NCBI GenBank assembly: GCA_947624305.1
Contig: CANQKC010000001.1
Coordinates: 124,001-188,000 of the forward strand
DNA from: an uncultured Monoglobus sp.
GTDB lineage: Bacteria; Bacillota; Clostridia; Monoglobales; Monoglobaceae
Length of the DNA stretch: 64,000 nucleotides
Reading direction: 5' to 3'
The notes under the pieces were generated by a model, which was given only the letters and a program-made list of their open reading frames with translations, searched no databases and had not been told where the DNA came from. Positions within the stretch are counted from its first letter, which is position 1. The number at the start of each line of letters is the position of its first letter. Made by a program: the position numbers and the translations under genes. Below, piece after piece: positions 53,117 to 60,925 of this stretch.

Positions 53117-54181
53117 TTAATCAACGGTTACGACCCAGCCCATGTCGTCATCGGCCTTGCCGGTCTGAATGTCGGTTATGGTGTCAAAGATCCTCTGAGT
53201 GATCTCGCCGATCTGATTGTTGTTGATATGCATTACCTTGTCTTCCCAGCGGAGCTCGCCGACCGGAGAGATGATAGCGGCAGTGCCCGTGCCGAAGCAC
53301 TCCTCAAGGGTTCCGTTGTCATACGCTTCGGCAACCTCCTGAATGGATATCCTCTTTTCTGAAACGGGAACGCCCCACTTCTTGAGCAGCTCAATCGCGG
53401 ACATTCTTGTGATGCCGCTTAAAATGCTGCCGTTGAGCATGGGCGTCACAACCTCGCCGTTGATCTTGAAGAATATGTTCATCGAGCCAACTTCTTCTAT
53501 ATATTTCTGCTCGACTCCGTCCAGCCAGAGAACCTGCGAATAGCCCTTCTCATGCGCGACCACCTGCGCCCTGATGCTGCTCGCATAGTTGCCGCCGGTC
53601 TTTGTGAAGCCCGTGCCGCCGCGGACGGCGCGCACATACGAGTCCTCAACATAGATCTTGACCGGAGCGAGGCCCTCGGGATAATAAAGTCCGCTGGGCG
53701 AGCAGATGATCATAAACTTATATGAGTTGGACGGTCTCACGCCAAGGAACGGATCGGTGGCGATAATGAACGGTCTGATGTAGAGCGAGGTGCCCTCCTG
53801 CTCGGGGATCCAGTCGCGGTCAAGCTCCACAAGCTGCTTGAGGCCCTCAAGACAAAGCTCCTCGTCGATTGGGGGAATGGCCAGACGCTCATTTGAAACG
53901 TTGAGTCTTTTAAAATTCTTGTCGGGTCTGAACAGGCGAACGTGTCCGTCAGCGGACTTGTAAGCCTTGAGGCCCTCGAAAACCTCCTGCGCGTAGTGGA
54001 AAACCATGGCGGACGGGTCAAGCTCTATCGGGCCGTAGGGAACAATTCTCGGATCATGCCAGCCCTTGCCCTCGTCATAGTCCATAACAAACATGTGGTC
54101 CGAAAAATACACTCCGAAAGGCAGATCCTGCATATTCGGCTTACTCTTTGGATTTTGTGTTTTGGTTATTGTGATTTCCAC
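53117..54181 (-). CDS. ilvE: Branched-chain amino acid aminotransferase (class IV PLP)
   Basis: A 354-residue aminotransferase of the longer BCAT type. It shows [26 protein letters not shown] in part, [28 protein letters not shown], the PLP lysine in [15 protein letters not shown], and [17 protein letters not shown]. It makes or degrades Leu, Ile and Val. I favour GTG at 54181 as start because AAAGGG lies nine bases upstream; a TTG at 54190 overlaps that site. No T-box leader was found in the 5' region. Confidence 0.94.
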   Translation of the reverse strand: MEITITKTQNPKSKPNMQDLPFGVYFSDHMFVMDYDEGKGWHDPRIVPYGPIELDPSAMVFHYAQEVFEGLKAYKSADGHVRLFRPDKNFKRLNVSNERLAIPPIDEELCLEGLKQLVELDRDWIPEQEGTSLYIRPFIIATDPFLGVRPSNSYKFMIICSPSGLYYPEGLAPVKIYVEDSYVRAVRGGTGFTKTGGNYASSIRAQVVAHEKGYSQVLWLDGVEQKYIEEVGSMNIFFKINGEVVTPMLNGSILSGITRMSAIELLKKWGVPVSEKRISIQEVAEAYDNGTLEECFGTGTAAIISPVGELRWEDKVMHINNNQIGEITQRIFDTITDIQTGKADDDMGWVVTVD

Positions 54182-54235
54182 TTTTATCAACCCTTTCTGA
54201 TATAAAAAATATAATGTTTTAATTTAAACTAATTA

Positions 54236-54264
54236 ATTATAACATATATTTTCCGCCTTTTCAA
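54236..54264 (-). promoter_or_regulatory. Promoter for ilvE
   Basis: Minus-strand TTGAAA (54259-54264) and TATAAT (54236-54241), 17-base spacing. Confidence 0.75.
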
Positions 54265-54348
54265 GAGTTTTTAACCAAAAAATCCTAAAATTTTTAAAGG
54301 CCTAAAAAGTTCAAATGTTACAAAATTGTTTCATTTTAAAAATAATGC

Positions 54349-54419
54349 TTGACATACATGAAAATCGTGCTATACTATATATATCGCAAATTTACAAAAT
54401 TAACCACTACATCTTGTGG
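54349..54419 (+). promoter_or_regulatory. nrdD promoter with two NrdR-type boxes
   Basis: TTGACA (54349-54354) and TATACT (54371-54376) form the promoter with 16-base spacing. Box 1 (54372-54387, core CTATATATAT) overlaps the -10; box 2 (54404-54419, CACTACATCTTGTGG core) is a better match to the NrdR consensus (acaCwAtATaTwGtgt). Their centres are 32 bases apart, about three helical turns, as for known NrdR box pairs. Confidence 0.75.
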
Positions 54420-54443
54420 TTTAGTAATACGGGAGGTTTTCTG

Positions 54444-56804
54444 ATGATTAAGACAATTGTTAAGAGAGACGGCAGAGAGGCGAAATTCGACATCTCAAAG
54501 ATCTCAAACGCCATATTCAAGGCCGCGGAGGCGCTCGGCGGAAGTGACCGCGAAACTGCGCTTGAACTTGCAGATCAGGTCGTGGATTATGTTGAAAACG
54601 GCCTCGGCATATCGAAGCCGGGAGTTGAGGAAATTCAGGACGCTGTTGAAAAAATTCTGGTTGAGAACGGCCACACAAGAACCGCCAAGGAGTTCATTCT
54701 CTACCGCGCGCAGAGAAGCAGGGTACGCGAGATGAACACTCAGCTCATGCGGGTTTACGAGGATCTGACATTCAAGGCGGCCAAGGACAACGACGTTAAG
54801 CGCGAAAACGCCAACATTGACGGCGACACCGCCATGGGCACGATGCTCCGCTACGGCAGCGAGGGCGCGAAGTGCTTCTATGACATGTTCATTCTTGACC
54901 CGCGCCACGCAAAGGCGCACAAGGACGGCGACATTCACATACACGACTTGGACTTTCTGACGCTTACGACCACCTGCTGTCAGATCGACCTTTTAAAGCT
55001 GTTTAAGGGCGGATTTTCCACCGGCCACGGCTTTCTGCGTGAGCCCAACGACATCGCCAGCTATTCGGCCCTGTGCTGCATAGCGATCCAGTCGAACCAG
55101 AACGACCAGCACGGCGGCCAGAGCGTTCCCAATTTTGACTACGCCATGGCTCCGGGCGTCGCTAAGACATACAAGAAAAAGTTCGCCAAAAATCTGTCGG
55201 CCGCGCTCAATCTTATGGGCGGCATCGACGAGCCTCAGGACAGCGCGATGAAAATAATTTCCGAGCTTAAAGAAGAAACCGGCGAGGAGCCGAAGCTTGT
55301 CAATTCCGACGAGTTTATCGCGGCGCTCACGTCAAAGCTCGGCGCGCTTATGGACGAGAAGGACGCGAAGCGCGCGGTTCGCTTCATTAAGAAAAACTCC
55401 GAGAAAGAGACAGACCGTGCCACATTCCAGGCTATGGAGGCGCTTATACACAATCTGAATACCATGCACTCCCGCGCGGGCGCGCAGATCCCGTTCAGCT
55501 CGCTGAACTACGGAACCGACACTTCCGAGGAGGCGAGAATGGTTATGCGCAACCTGCTGCTTGCCGAGGAGCGCGGACTGGGCAACGGCGAAACGCCGAT
55601 CTTCCCGATACATATTTTTAAGGTAAAAGAAGGCGTGAACTATAACAAAGAAGATAAGAACTACGACCTGTTCAAACTGGCCTGCCGCGTTTCGGCAAAG
55701 CGCCTCTTCCCCAATTTCAGTTTTCTCGACGCGCCTTTCAACAAGCAATATTACGTTGAAGGCCGCCCCGAGACCGAGGCGACATACATGGGCTGCAGAA
55801 CGAGAGTTGTCGCTAACGCTTATGACAAGTCAAGAGAGATAACCTACGGCCGCGGCAATCTGAGCTTCACCTCGATCAACCTTCCGAGAATAGCGATCAA
55901 GGCCAAGGGAGACATAGACTGGTTCTTTGACGAGCTTGACAGAAAGATCGACCTTGTTATAGATCAGCTTTTGGCAAGGTACAAGGTCCAGGCGGCAAAG
56001 ACCGTTAAGAACTATCCCTTCCTCATGGGTCAGGGAATTTGGATCGACTCCGACAAGCTCAAGGAGAACGACACCGTCGGCGAGGTATTGAAACACGGCA
56101 CCCTGACCGCGGGATTTATCGGCCTTGCCGAGTGCCTCAAAGCGCTGACCGGCGAGCACCACGGCGAGTCAAGGCGCTCGCAAAATCTGGGCCTTGAGAT
56201 CGTGGGCCACATGAGAAAGCGCATGGACGAGGCGACCGAGCAATACGGCATGAACTTCTCGCTGATTGCAACTCCGGCCGAAGGCCTTTCGGGCAGATTT
56301 GTAAAAATCGACCGAAAGCTGTTCGGAAGCATTCCCGGTGTTACGGACAGAGAATATTACACCAACTCGTTCCACATTCCTGTATACTATCCGATAAGCG
56401 CCTATGAAAAGATCGAGCTTGAGGCTCCCTATCACGCACTGACCAACGGTGGACACATCTCGTACATAGAGCTTGACGGAGACCCGACGACAAACCTCGA
56501 GGCCTTCGAGAGCGTTATAAGATATATGAAGGAATGCGGCGTCGGCTACGGCAGCATCAACCATCCCGTCGACCGCGACCCCGTCTGCGGCTATACCGGA
56601 ATAATCAACGACGAGTGCCCCGGCTGCGGACGCAAAGCCGTTGAGACAGGCGAGGACGGTGAAGTGATCGGAATTGAGCGCATAAGGCGCGTTACCGGCT
56701 ATCTTGCCGGAACGCTCGACAGATTTAACGACGCCAAAAAAGCCGAGGTGCGCGACCGTGTTAAGCACATGCATGTAGGTGCGCCCCCGAAAAGCGAAAA
56801 TTAA
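54444..56804 (+). CDS. nrdD: Anaerobic ribonucleoside-triphosphate reductase (class III)
   Basis: A 786-residue glycyl-radical enzyme reducing NTPs to dNTPs without oxygen. The N-terminal ATP cone spans about 1-90 (TIVKRDGREAKFDISKIS). The body has GDIHIHDLDF, HGGQSVPNFDYAMAPGV and SLNYGTDTSEE. The C-terminal zinc region has only three of the usual four cysteines (VCGY, ECPGCG), and the glycyl-radical site lies in RRVTGYLAGTLDRFND. The ATG at 54444 has GGGAGG upstream; the longer frame lies in the promoter. The activase gene nrdG is not adjacent. Confidence 0.96.
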   Translation: MIKTIVKRDGREAKFDISKISNAIFKAAEALGGSDRETALELADQVVDYVENGLGISKPGVEEIQDAVEKILVENGHTRTAKEFILYRAQRSRVREMNTQLMRVYEDLTFKAAKDNDVKRENANIDGDTAMGTMLRYGSEGAKCFYDMFILDPRHAKAHKDGDIHIHDLDFLTLTTTCCQIDLLKLFKGGFSTGHGFLREPNDIASYSALCCIAIQSNQNDQHGGQSVPNFDYAMAPGVAKTYKKKFAKNLSAALNLMGGIDEPQDSAMKIISELKEETGEEPKLVNSDEFIAALTSKLGALMDEKDAKRAVRFIKKNSEKETDRATFQAMEALIHNLNTMHSRAGAQIPFSSLNYGTDTSEEARMVMRNLLLAEERGLGNGETPIFPIHIFKVKEGVNYNKEDKNYDLFKLACRVSAKRLFPNFSFLDAPFNKQYYVEGRPETEATYMGCRTRVVANAYDKSREITYGRGNLSFTSINLPRIAIKAKGDIDWFFDELDRKIDLVIDQLLARYKVQAAKTVKNYPFLMGQGIWIDSDKLKENDTVGEVLKHGTLTAGFIGLAECLKALTGEHHGESRRSQNLGLEIVGHMRKRMDEATEQYGMNFSLIATPAEGLSGRFVKIDRKLFGSIPGVTDREYYTNSFHIPVYYPISAYEKIELEAPYHALTNGGHISYIELDGDPTTNLEAFESVIRYMKECGVGYGSINHPVDRDPVCGYTGIINDECPGCGRKAVETGEDGEVIGIERIRRVTGYLAGTLDRFNDAKKAEVRDRVKHMHVGAPPKSEN

Positions 56805-56809
56805 TATTA

Positions 56810-56837
56810 AACCCCCGCGCCGGTCGGCGCAGGGGTT
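56810..56837 (+). terminator. Terminator of nrdD
   Basis: 12-bp stem AACCCCCGCGCC/GGCGCAGGGGTT (one mismatch), loop GGTC, then GATTTTTC. Confidence 0.85.
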
Positions 56838-56866
56838 GATTTTTCAAAATCACTTCATAACAAAAA

Positions 56867-56886
56867 CCCGCGGAAACATCCGCGGG
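56867..56886 (-). terminator. Terminator of the 90-residue unknown gene
   Basis: Minus-strand stem CCCGCGGA/TCCGCGGG with a 4-base loop, followed by TTTTTG. Confidence 0.85.
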
Positions 56887-56898
56887 CTTTTCGGTGAA

Positions 56899-57171
56899 TT
56901 AGCTGTTTTTAAGCTTTATAATCCGCACACTGTTTGAAAGGGGCTCAAACTCGTCCCCGGTGACCTTCGCCTCATTCGGGCGTATGGTCAATTCGCGCTC
57001 CTCCTCCGCTTTCTCGTCAAACTCGTTGATAAGAAGAGAAATTTCGCGCTTCATCTCAGCAATGCGGCTCAGTGTGCCGCTCCTCAACGCTTCGGAACCG
57101 AGACGGAAATCATCCCGCGCGGTTCTTCTGTATCTGCGCTCAGAAAAAACATTAACTGCTGCAGCTCTCAT
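56899..57171 (-). CDS. Small basic-then-acidic protein, 90 residues, function unknown
   Basis: Begins MRAAAVNVFSERRYRRTARDD, then contains a likely amphipathic helix (SRIAEMKREISLLINEFDEK) and ends SNSVRIIKLKNS. I do not recognise a family. AGGAGTG lies seven bases before the ATG at 57171, and the gene has a consensus promoter and a strong terminator, so it is a real single-gene unit. The longer frame upstream overlaps its promoter. Confidence 0.7.
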   Translation of the reverse strand: MRAAAVNVFSERRYRRTARDDFRLGSEALRSGTLSRIAEMKREISLLINEFDEKAEEERELTIRPNEAKVTGDEFEPLSNSVRIIKLKNS

Positions 57172-57253
57172 GCTAACACTCCTAATTTCGGTTTTAAACC
57201 AATCTGCCTTAAATATTAATTTTACGTCGTGCGGCAATGATTTTGAAACATCA

Positions 57254-57300
57254 TTGTAACACTTTTGTAACATCATAGCACGGTTACATAAATTTGTCAA
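57254..57300 (-). promoter_or_regulatory. Promoter with tandem TGTTACAA repeats for the 90-residue gene
   Basis: Minus-strand TTGACA (57295-57300) and TATGAT (57272-57277), 17-base spacing. Two TGTTACAA copies (57254-57261 and 57265-57272), 11 bases apart, sit at the expected transcription start and look like an operator. The remaining bases up to 57450 are AT-rich with no other feature seen. Confidence 0.65.
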
Positions 57301-57450
57301 GACTTTTTTGCAAACTTTTTTCGGCAAAAACCGCGTTTTTTCGGGCTTTTTGATTTATAATCCAATTATAGCACGCGCAACACGCAAAAAATTGTACATA
57401 TATTAATAATCGTGATACATAAAAATAATTCAAAAAAATCAAAAAAACTC

Positions 57451-57479
57451 TTGACAAACAAGTCCCGCTGTTGTATAAT
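57451..57479 (+). promoter_or_regulatory. Promoter for tRNA-Leu
   Basis: TTGACA (57451-57456) and TATAAT (57474-57479) match consensus with 17-base spacing. Confidence 0.9.
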
Positions 57480-57504
57480 TTAAAAGTCGTGTTAAGCGGC
57501 ATAC

Positions 57505-57591
57505 GCGGATATGGCGGAATTGGCAGACGCGCATGGTTCAGGTCCATGTGAGAGCAATCTCATGGAGGTTCAAGTCCTCTTATCCGCACCA
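57505..57591 (+). tRNA. tRNA-Leu (anticodon CAG)
   Basis: 87 bases including CCA. Acceptor GCGGATA/TATCCGC, D arm with TGGCAGAC, anticodon stem CATGG/CCATG around loop TTCAGGT, a long variable arm (TGAGAGCAATCTCA) as in class II tRNAs, and T arm GGTTCAAGTCC. Confidence 0.95.
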
Positions 57592-57596
57592 TTACG

Positions 57597-57631
57597 AATG
57601 TTCTTACAGGACTTATGCCTGTGAGAACATT
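57597..57631. terminator. Terminator after tRNA-Leu and the serine recombinase gene
   Basis: 14-bp stem starting AATGTTCTTACAGG with G-T pairing, 7-base loop, then a run of seven T residues. It serves the tRNA and, on the other strand, may serve the convergent recombinase gene. Confidence 0.85.
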
Positions 57632-57634
57632 TTT

Positions 57635-59350
57635 TTATCCTGTTTTTTTGTTGTTTCCCGAAAAGTACATGTCTACTCCTTTCCGGGTGTTCATTTTTAT
57701 CTCGTTTGCGGGTATCGCTTTGAGCTTCGGTATCTCTATCGAGCCTATGCAGTTATAGTGTATTTTAAGCCGCTGAACTTTCTTTCCGTCGATTATTTCC
57801 GCTTGATATACCTCAATTTTTTCTATCAGCTCATTTAACATTCTCGGAGTAAGTTTTCTTGCCCGTGTATATTTCCTTACGACCGACATAAACTCATCCG
57901 TGGAAATGCTGCGGCTTTCGCTTTTGGATATCTCGGACTTGAGCGACTCTATCCGTTTTGCCAGCTCTTTCTGCTCGCCGTCATATTTCACCGACAGCTT
58001 TCCGAACCGCTCATCCGTTATTCGGCCCATTACGTTGTCCTCATATATGCGCTCGAATAATATGTCAAGCTCTTTGTCACGGGCGAGCAGGGCTTTAAGC
58101 TCATTTTGTTTTGCCTCGATTTTGTGTTCCGCGTCTTTTATCGACTGACCCATTACGAGCCTCATAAACTCGCCCTCATACTTTACGGCAAGCCTAGTGA
58201 GGCTCCGTATTTCTCCGAGCACCGCCTTTTCAAGAAAATCAACCCGTATATAATGAGTAGATGAGCAGATTTTTCTTGAGCCTCTGTTGTAGCCGGAACA
58301 GTTAAAGTATTCTATGCTCGGATTTTTCTGATTAAAATGATACCACAAATTGCTGCCGCAGTCAGCGCATACAAGCAATCCCGAAAACATATTTTTCTCG
58401 CCGTCGGCTTTCTTGCGTTTTCTTGTCTTACCGCACTTAGCCTGTATCTTCTCCCAGACCGAGCGCTCTATTATCGGCTCGTGAACGTCTTTAAATATTA
58501 CCCAATTTTCTTTGTCGTTCTCTATCCTTTTCTTGTTCTTATAGGATTTTGAGTATGTTTTAAAGTTGATCAGATCGCCGCAGTATTCCTGAGTATGCAG
58601 TATCTTTGTTATGGTCGAATTGTTCCACTTGTACGGTTCGGCGGTATTTATCCTGCCCGCTCTTTTTCTGCCCTTGCTCAGCCAATAGTTCATTGGCGTG
58701 AGTATCTTATCCTTTTCAAGCGCTCCTGCTATCTGCTCGGCTCCAAAGCCCGAAAGTGTCATCGAGTATATCCTTCGCACGACCGCCGCGGCTTCATCGT
58801 CAATTACCCACCGCTTATGATCATCGGGGTCCTGAATATATCCGTATGGCGGCTGGCCCAGAGGCTCGCCCGAATTGCCCTTGATTTTGTTGCTTATCCT
58901 GCGCTTTTTGGAAATGTCGCGGGAATACCACTCGTTAAACAGATTTTTTATCGGCGCTATATCATTCTCGCCTTCTTCCGTGTCGATACCGTCCGATACC
59001 GCAACAAGCCTTATGTCATGCTCGGGGAAAAATTCTTCCGTCAGCTTTCCGACTTCGATATAGTTCCTGCCGAGACGCGATAAGTCTTTTACAAACACCG
59101 CCGATACCTTGAAGTTTTTAATATCGCTCAGCATATCAGCAAAGCCGGGCCTGTCCATTGTCACGCCCGAAATTCCGTCGTCGCAGTATATGTAAAGTTT
59201 CGTATAGCCCTTTTCCTTAGCGACTTTTGTAAGCAGCTTTTTCTGATTGCCTATGCTGTAGCTGTCGCCTTCAAGATTATCGTCTCTGCTGAGACGGACA
59301 TACAGAGCAGCGGCTTCGTCTCGTTTGTAAGTTTTCTTCGACTGTCTCAT
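57635..59350 (-). CDS. Large serine recombinase (TnpX/TndX-like)
   Basis: A 571-residue resolvase-family recombinase. The catalytic Ser is S21 in LYVRLSRDD, followed by VFVKDLSRLGRN, DGIDT and the YSRDISKKRR segment. A recombinase domain with PPYGYIQDPDD follows, then a zinc ribbon (LLVCADCGSNLW, YFNCSGY, CSSTHYI) and a long coiled coil (about 400-500). Such enzymes excise and insert clostridial transposons, usually at GA dinucleotides. GGAGGC precedes the ATG. It is adjacent to tRNA-Leu, though tRNA ends are not the usual target of this family. Confidence 0.94.
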   Translation of the reverse strand: MRQSKKTYKRDEAAALYVRLSRDDNLEGDSYSIGNQKKLLTKVAKEKGYTKLYIYCDDGISGVTMDRPGFADMLSDIKNFKVSAVFVKDLSRLGRNYIEVGKLTEEFFPEHDIRLVAVSDGIDTEEGENDIAPIKNLFNEWYSRDISKKRRISNKIKGNSGEPLGQPPYGYIQDPDDHKRWVIDDEAAAVVRRIYSMTLSGFGAEQIAGALEKDKILTPMNYWLSKGRKRAGRINTAEPYKWNNSTITKILHTQEYCGDLINFKTYSKSYKNKKRIENDKENWVIFKDVHEPIIERSVWEKIQAKCGKTRKRKKADGEKNMFSGLLVCADCGSNLWYHFNQKNPSIEYFNCSGYNRGSRKICSSTHYIRVDFLEKAVLGEIRSLTRLAVKYEGEFMRLVMGQSIKDAEHKIEAKQNELKALLARDKELDILFERIYEDNVMGRITDERFGKLSVKYDGEQKELAKRIESLKSEISKSESRSISTDEFMSVVRKYTRARKLTPRMLNELIEKIEVYQAEIIDGKKVQRLKIHYNCIGSIEIPKLKAIPANEIKMNTRKGVDMYFSGNNKKTG

Positions 59351-59553
59351 AATTGCCTCCTTTCCCGACAGTCAAACAAACAGTATTACAATTTGATTAT
59401 ATCAAAAAAATTACTGCTTGTCAGCCTGTTTTTTAAAATTTATGACATCATTAAACGGAGCAGTATCGAGCCTAAAGTTTCAGCCGAACGCTTTTTGAAC
59501 ACAGGCTCGACTATGAAAGTTGCCTGCGGCGGCTTAATAAAAAATTGCAGTAT

Positions 59554-59711
59554 AGCAAGCACAGCAAACGGGTACCCAATTTTAATAAATCAAAATCGCT
59601 TTACTTGCAAATTATGAATAACAGCAAGCAAAGCGAATGGGTACCCGTTCGCGGTTTTGCGAAACGGACAAGCCGTTTTATACGCAAAAAAATATTGGGA
59701 AATTATCCCAA
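59554..59711. repeat. oriT-like repeat region upstream of mobC
   Basis: Two 24-base direct repeats (59554-59577 and 59623-59646, 21 of 24 identical, ending GGGTACCC) 69 bases apart, a CGTTCGC...GCGAAACG hairpin (about 59647-59668) and the inverted repeat TTGGGA/TCCCAA (59695-59711). Inverted repeats next to a MobC gene suggest a transfer origin. The rest of 59351-59553 shows nothing else. Confidence 0.5.
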
Positions 59712-59740
59712 ACCCTTTATTAAATTTCGGAGGTATACGC

Positions 59741-60202
59741 ATGGAAAACAGAAAGAGAAATATTCAGATAAAATTCAGAGTAACGGAAAAAGAACGCGAG
59801 CTTATCGAGAAGAAAATGGCGCAGCTACCCATACATAAAATCGGAGCGTACATGCGCAAAATGGCAATAGACGGCTACATAATCTACACAGACTTATCGC
59901 CGATAAAAGAATACGCCAAACAGCTTCAAGCCATCGGCAAAAACATAAATCAAATCGCAAAGCGCGTAAACGAGAAAGGCTCGATCTACAAAGACGACAT
60001 AGCAGCTCTACAAGTAACCGCTGATCAAATATGGTATGCTGATTGCGTCGGCAGGAATTTCGTCAGATTGTTCAAAAGTGACGCGGCATACTTTGTGTAT
60101 GGCAAGGAGCTTTTGGGCGATATGACGGAATTATCGCAAGCAAGCAGCGTGCCAAGCCGTAGGCGGTATTTAATCAGCGGTTACGAAGGAAAAAATGAAT
60201 GA
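59741..60202 (+). CDS. MobC-like relaxosome protein with an unusual C-terminus
   Basis: A 153-residue protein. The first 100 residues (RNIQIKFRVTEKERELIEKK, GAYMRKMAIDGYII, IGKNINQIAKRVNE) match MobC/ribbon-helix-helix mobilization proteins that open oriT for the relaxase. Normal MobC proteins end soon after this point; here the frame runs on from about residue 106 into an unrelated tail (VGRNFVRLFKSDAAYFVYGK...), as if a deletion joined two genes. GGAGGT precedes the ATG at 59741. The expected relaxase gene downstream is missing. Confidence 0.75.
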   Translation: MENRKRNIQIKFRVTEKERELIEKKMAQLPIHKIGAYMRKMAIDGYIIYTDLSPIKEYAKQLQAIGKNINQIAKRVNEKGSIYKDDIAALQVTADQIWYADCVGRNFVRLFKSDAAYFVYGKELLGDMTELSQASSVPSRRRYLISGYEGKNE

Positions 60203-60205
60203 AGT

Positions 60206-60319
60206 ATGGCAGCTCCAAAGAAAAATTTTAATGAGCTTGAAGTATTGATTGTGCGCTATATACAGACCAAACCGAATATTTTCTACGGTTATTTAAAAAT
60301 AAAAACTGGGCGACCATAA
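60206..60319 (+). CDS. Short ORF, 37 residues, possible gene remnant
   Basis: Reads MAAPKKNFNELEVLIVRYIQ and on to a stop. It starts four bases after mobC and has charged, coding-like content, but no good ribosome-binding site. It may be the stump of a deleted element gene. Confidence 0.3.
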   Translation: MAAPKKNFNELEVLIVRYIQTKPNIFYGYLKIKTGRP

Positions 60320-60353
60320 GGATATGTGATATAATGTAAATATCAAAATATAT

Positions 60354-60452
60354 ATGAAGGATGTTGATTATAAAAAATGGTTACGGAATATTATCCACAA
60401 TATTTCAAAACGCGATCAGATATGTGGTAACGGTGAAAGCATTGAATCTTAA
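60354..60452 (+). CDS. Short ORF, 32 residues, uncertain
   Basis: Reads MKDVDYKKWLRNIIHNISKR and ends GNGESIES. An extended -10 box (TGATATAAT, 60327-60335) lies just upstream and a terminator-like hairpin downstream, but there is no Shine-Dalgarno site. Could be a peptide or a small RNA. Confidence 0.3.
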   Translation: MKDVDYKKWLRNIIHNISKRDQICGNGESIES

Positions 60453-60480
60453 TTAAATAATTTAAGCGTATATCATAATA

Positions 60481-60513
60481 AATCAGGAAACGATATTTTC
60501 GCGTTTCCTGATT
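60481..60513 (+). terminator. Hairpin terminator at the right end of the element remnant
   Basis: 12-bp perfect stem starting AATCAGGAAACG with a 9-base loop, followed by TTTG. Confidence 0.65.
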
Positions 60514-60584
60514 TGTTAATTCTTTTGTAAGCTGATAAAACGGTTTCAAATATCAATAAAATATGTACAAAGTGACAAACAAAT

Positions 60585-60611
60585 TTTCGCATAACTGTAT
60601 ATTATGCGAAA
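60585..60611 (+). repeat. Recombination site L
   Basis: Arms TTTCGCATAA and TTATGCGAAA around spacer CTGTATA. Exact reverse complement of site R. Confidence 0.8.
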
Positions 60612-60825
60612 GCAAATTCAACCGATTATTTAGCGATATTATATCACAATTTATTAAAAAAAGCAATACATTTATCAAATTTTGTATGATTTGAAAACCG
60701 CCCAAATTGTATTCGCTAAAAAATCCGTATGCTTTACTAATTTTTAGCTGTGAAAATCGCAAAAATCAGTTAAAATAGGGTTATTAGCCGTCAAAAATCA
60801 CTGTATAATTTTCAATGATTTTTCT

Positions 60826-60889
60826 CGTTAATGTTATACGAAAATCGTAGGCATCTTTGTTAAAGCACGCCGTCAATGTTATGCGAAAA
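60826..60889 (+). repeat. Arm-type repeats H1 and H2
   Basis: H1 (60826-60844) is CGTTAATGTTATACGAAAA; H2 (60871-60889) is CGTCAATGTTATGCGAAAA. Start-to-start spacing is 45 bases. Each contains the core half-site TTATRCGAAA. They lie just upstream of the recombinase start codon. Confidence 0.75.
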
Positions 60890-60925
60890 TGCCGATAAAT
60901 TTACGATAAGACAGGGGGTAATTTA

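Larger units (their letters stand above)
57592..60540. mobile_element. Remnant mobilizable element (serine recombinase plus MobC)
   Basis: The region next to tRNA-Leu holds a large serine recombinase, oriT-like repeats and a MobC-like gene, then short broken-looking frames. Relaxase, coupling protein and replication genes are absent, so it looks deleted. The borders are not defined; no clear end repeats were found, and the right limit is placed before the tyrosine-recombinase site at 60585. Confidence 0.5.
60203..60925. other. AT-rich region between mobC and the tyrosine recombinase
   Basis: Holds two short frames (60206-60319, 60354-60452), a hairpin (60481-60513), recombination site L (60585-60611), and arm repeats H1 and H2 (60826-60889). 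Nothing else was recognised in 60612-60780. Confidence 0.6.

Noticed and set aside
54182-54314. Possible T-box or other riboswitch upstream of ilvE
   Set aside because: The region is short and AT-rich, with a plain promoter and no T-box sequence or stem; nothing supports a riboswitch.
54315-54443. N-terminal extension of nrdD
   Set aside because: It covers the promoter and NrdR boxes; the conserved ATP-cone start and GGGAGG site fix the ATG at 54444.
60553-60762. Minus-strand 69-codon frame overlapping site L
   Set aside because: AT-driven, Leu/Ile/Asn-rich frame with no ribosome-binding site and overlapping a recombination site.
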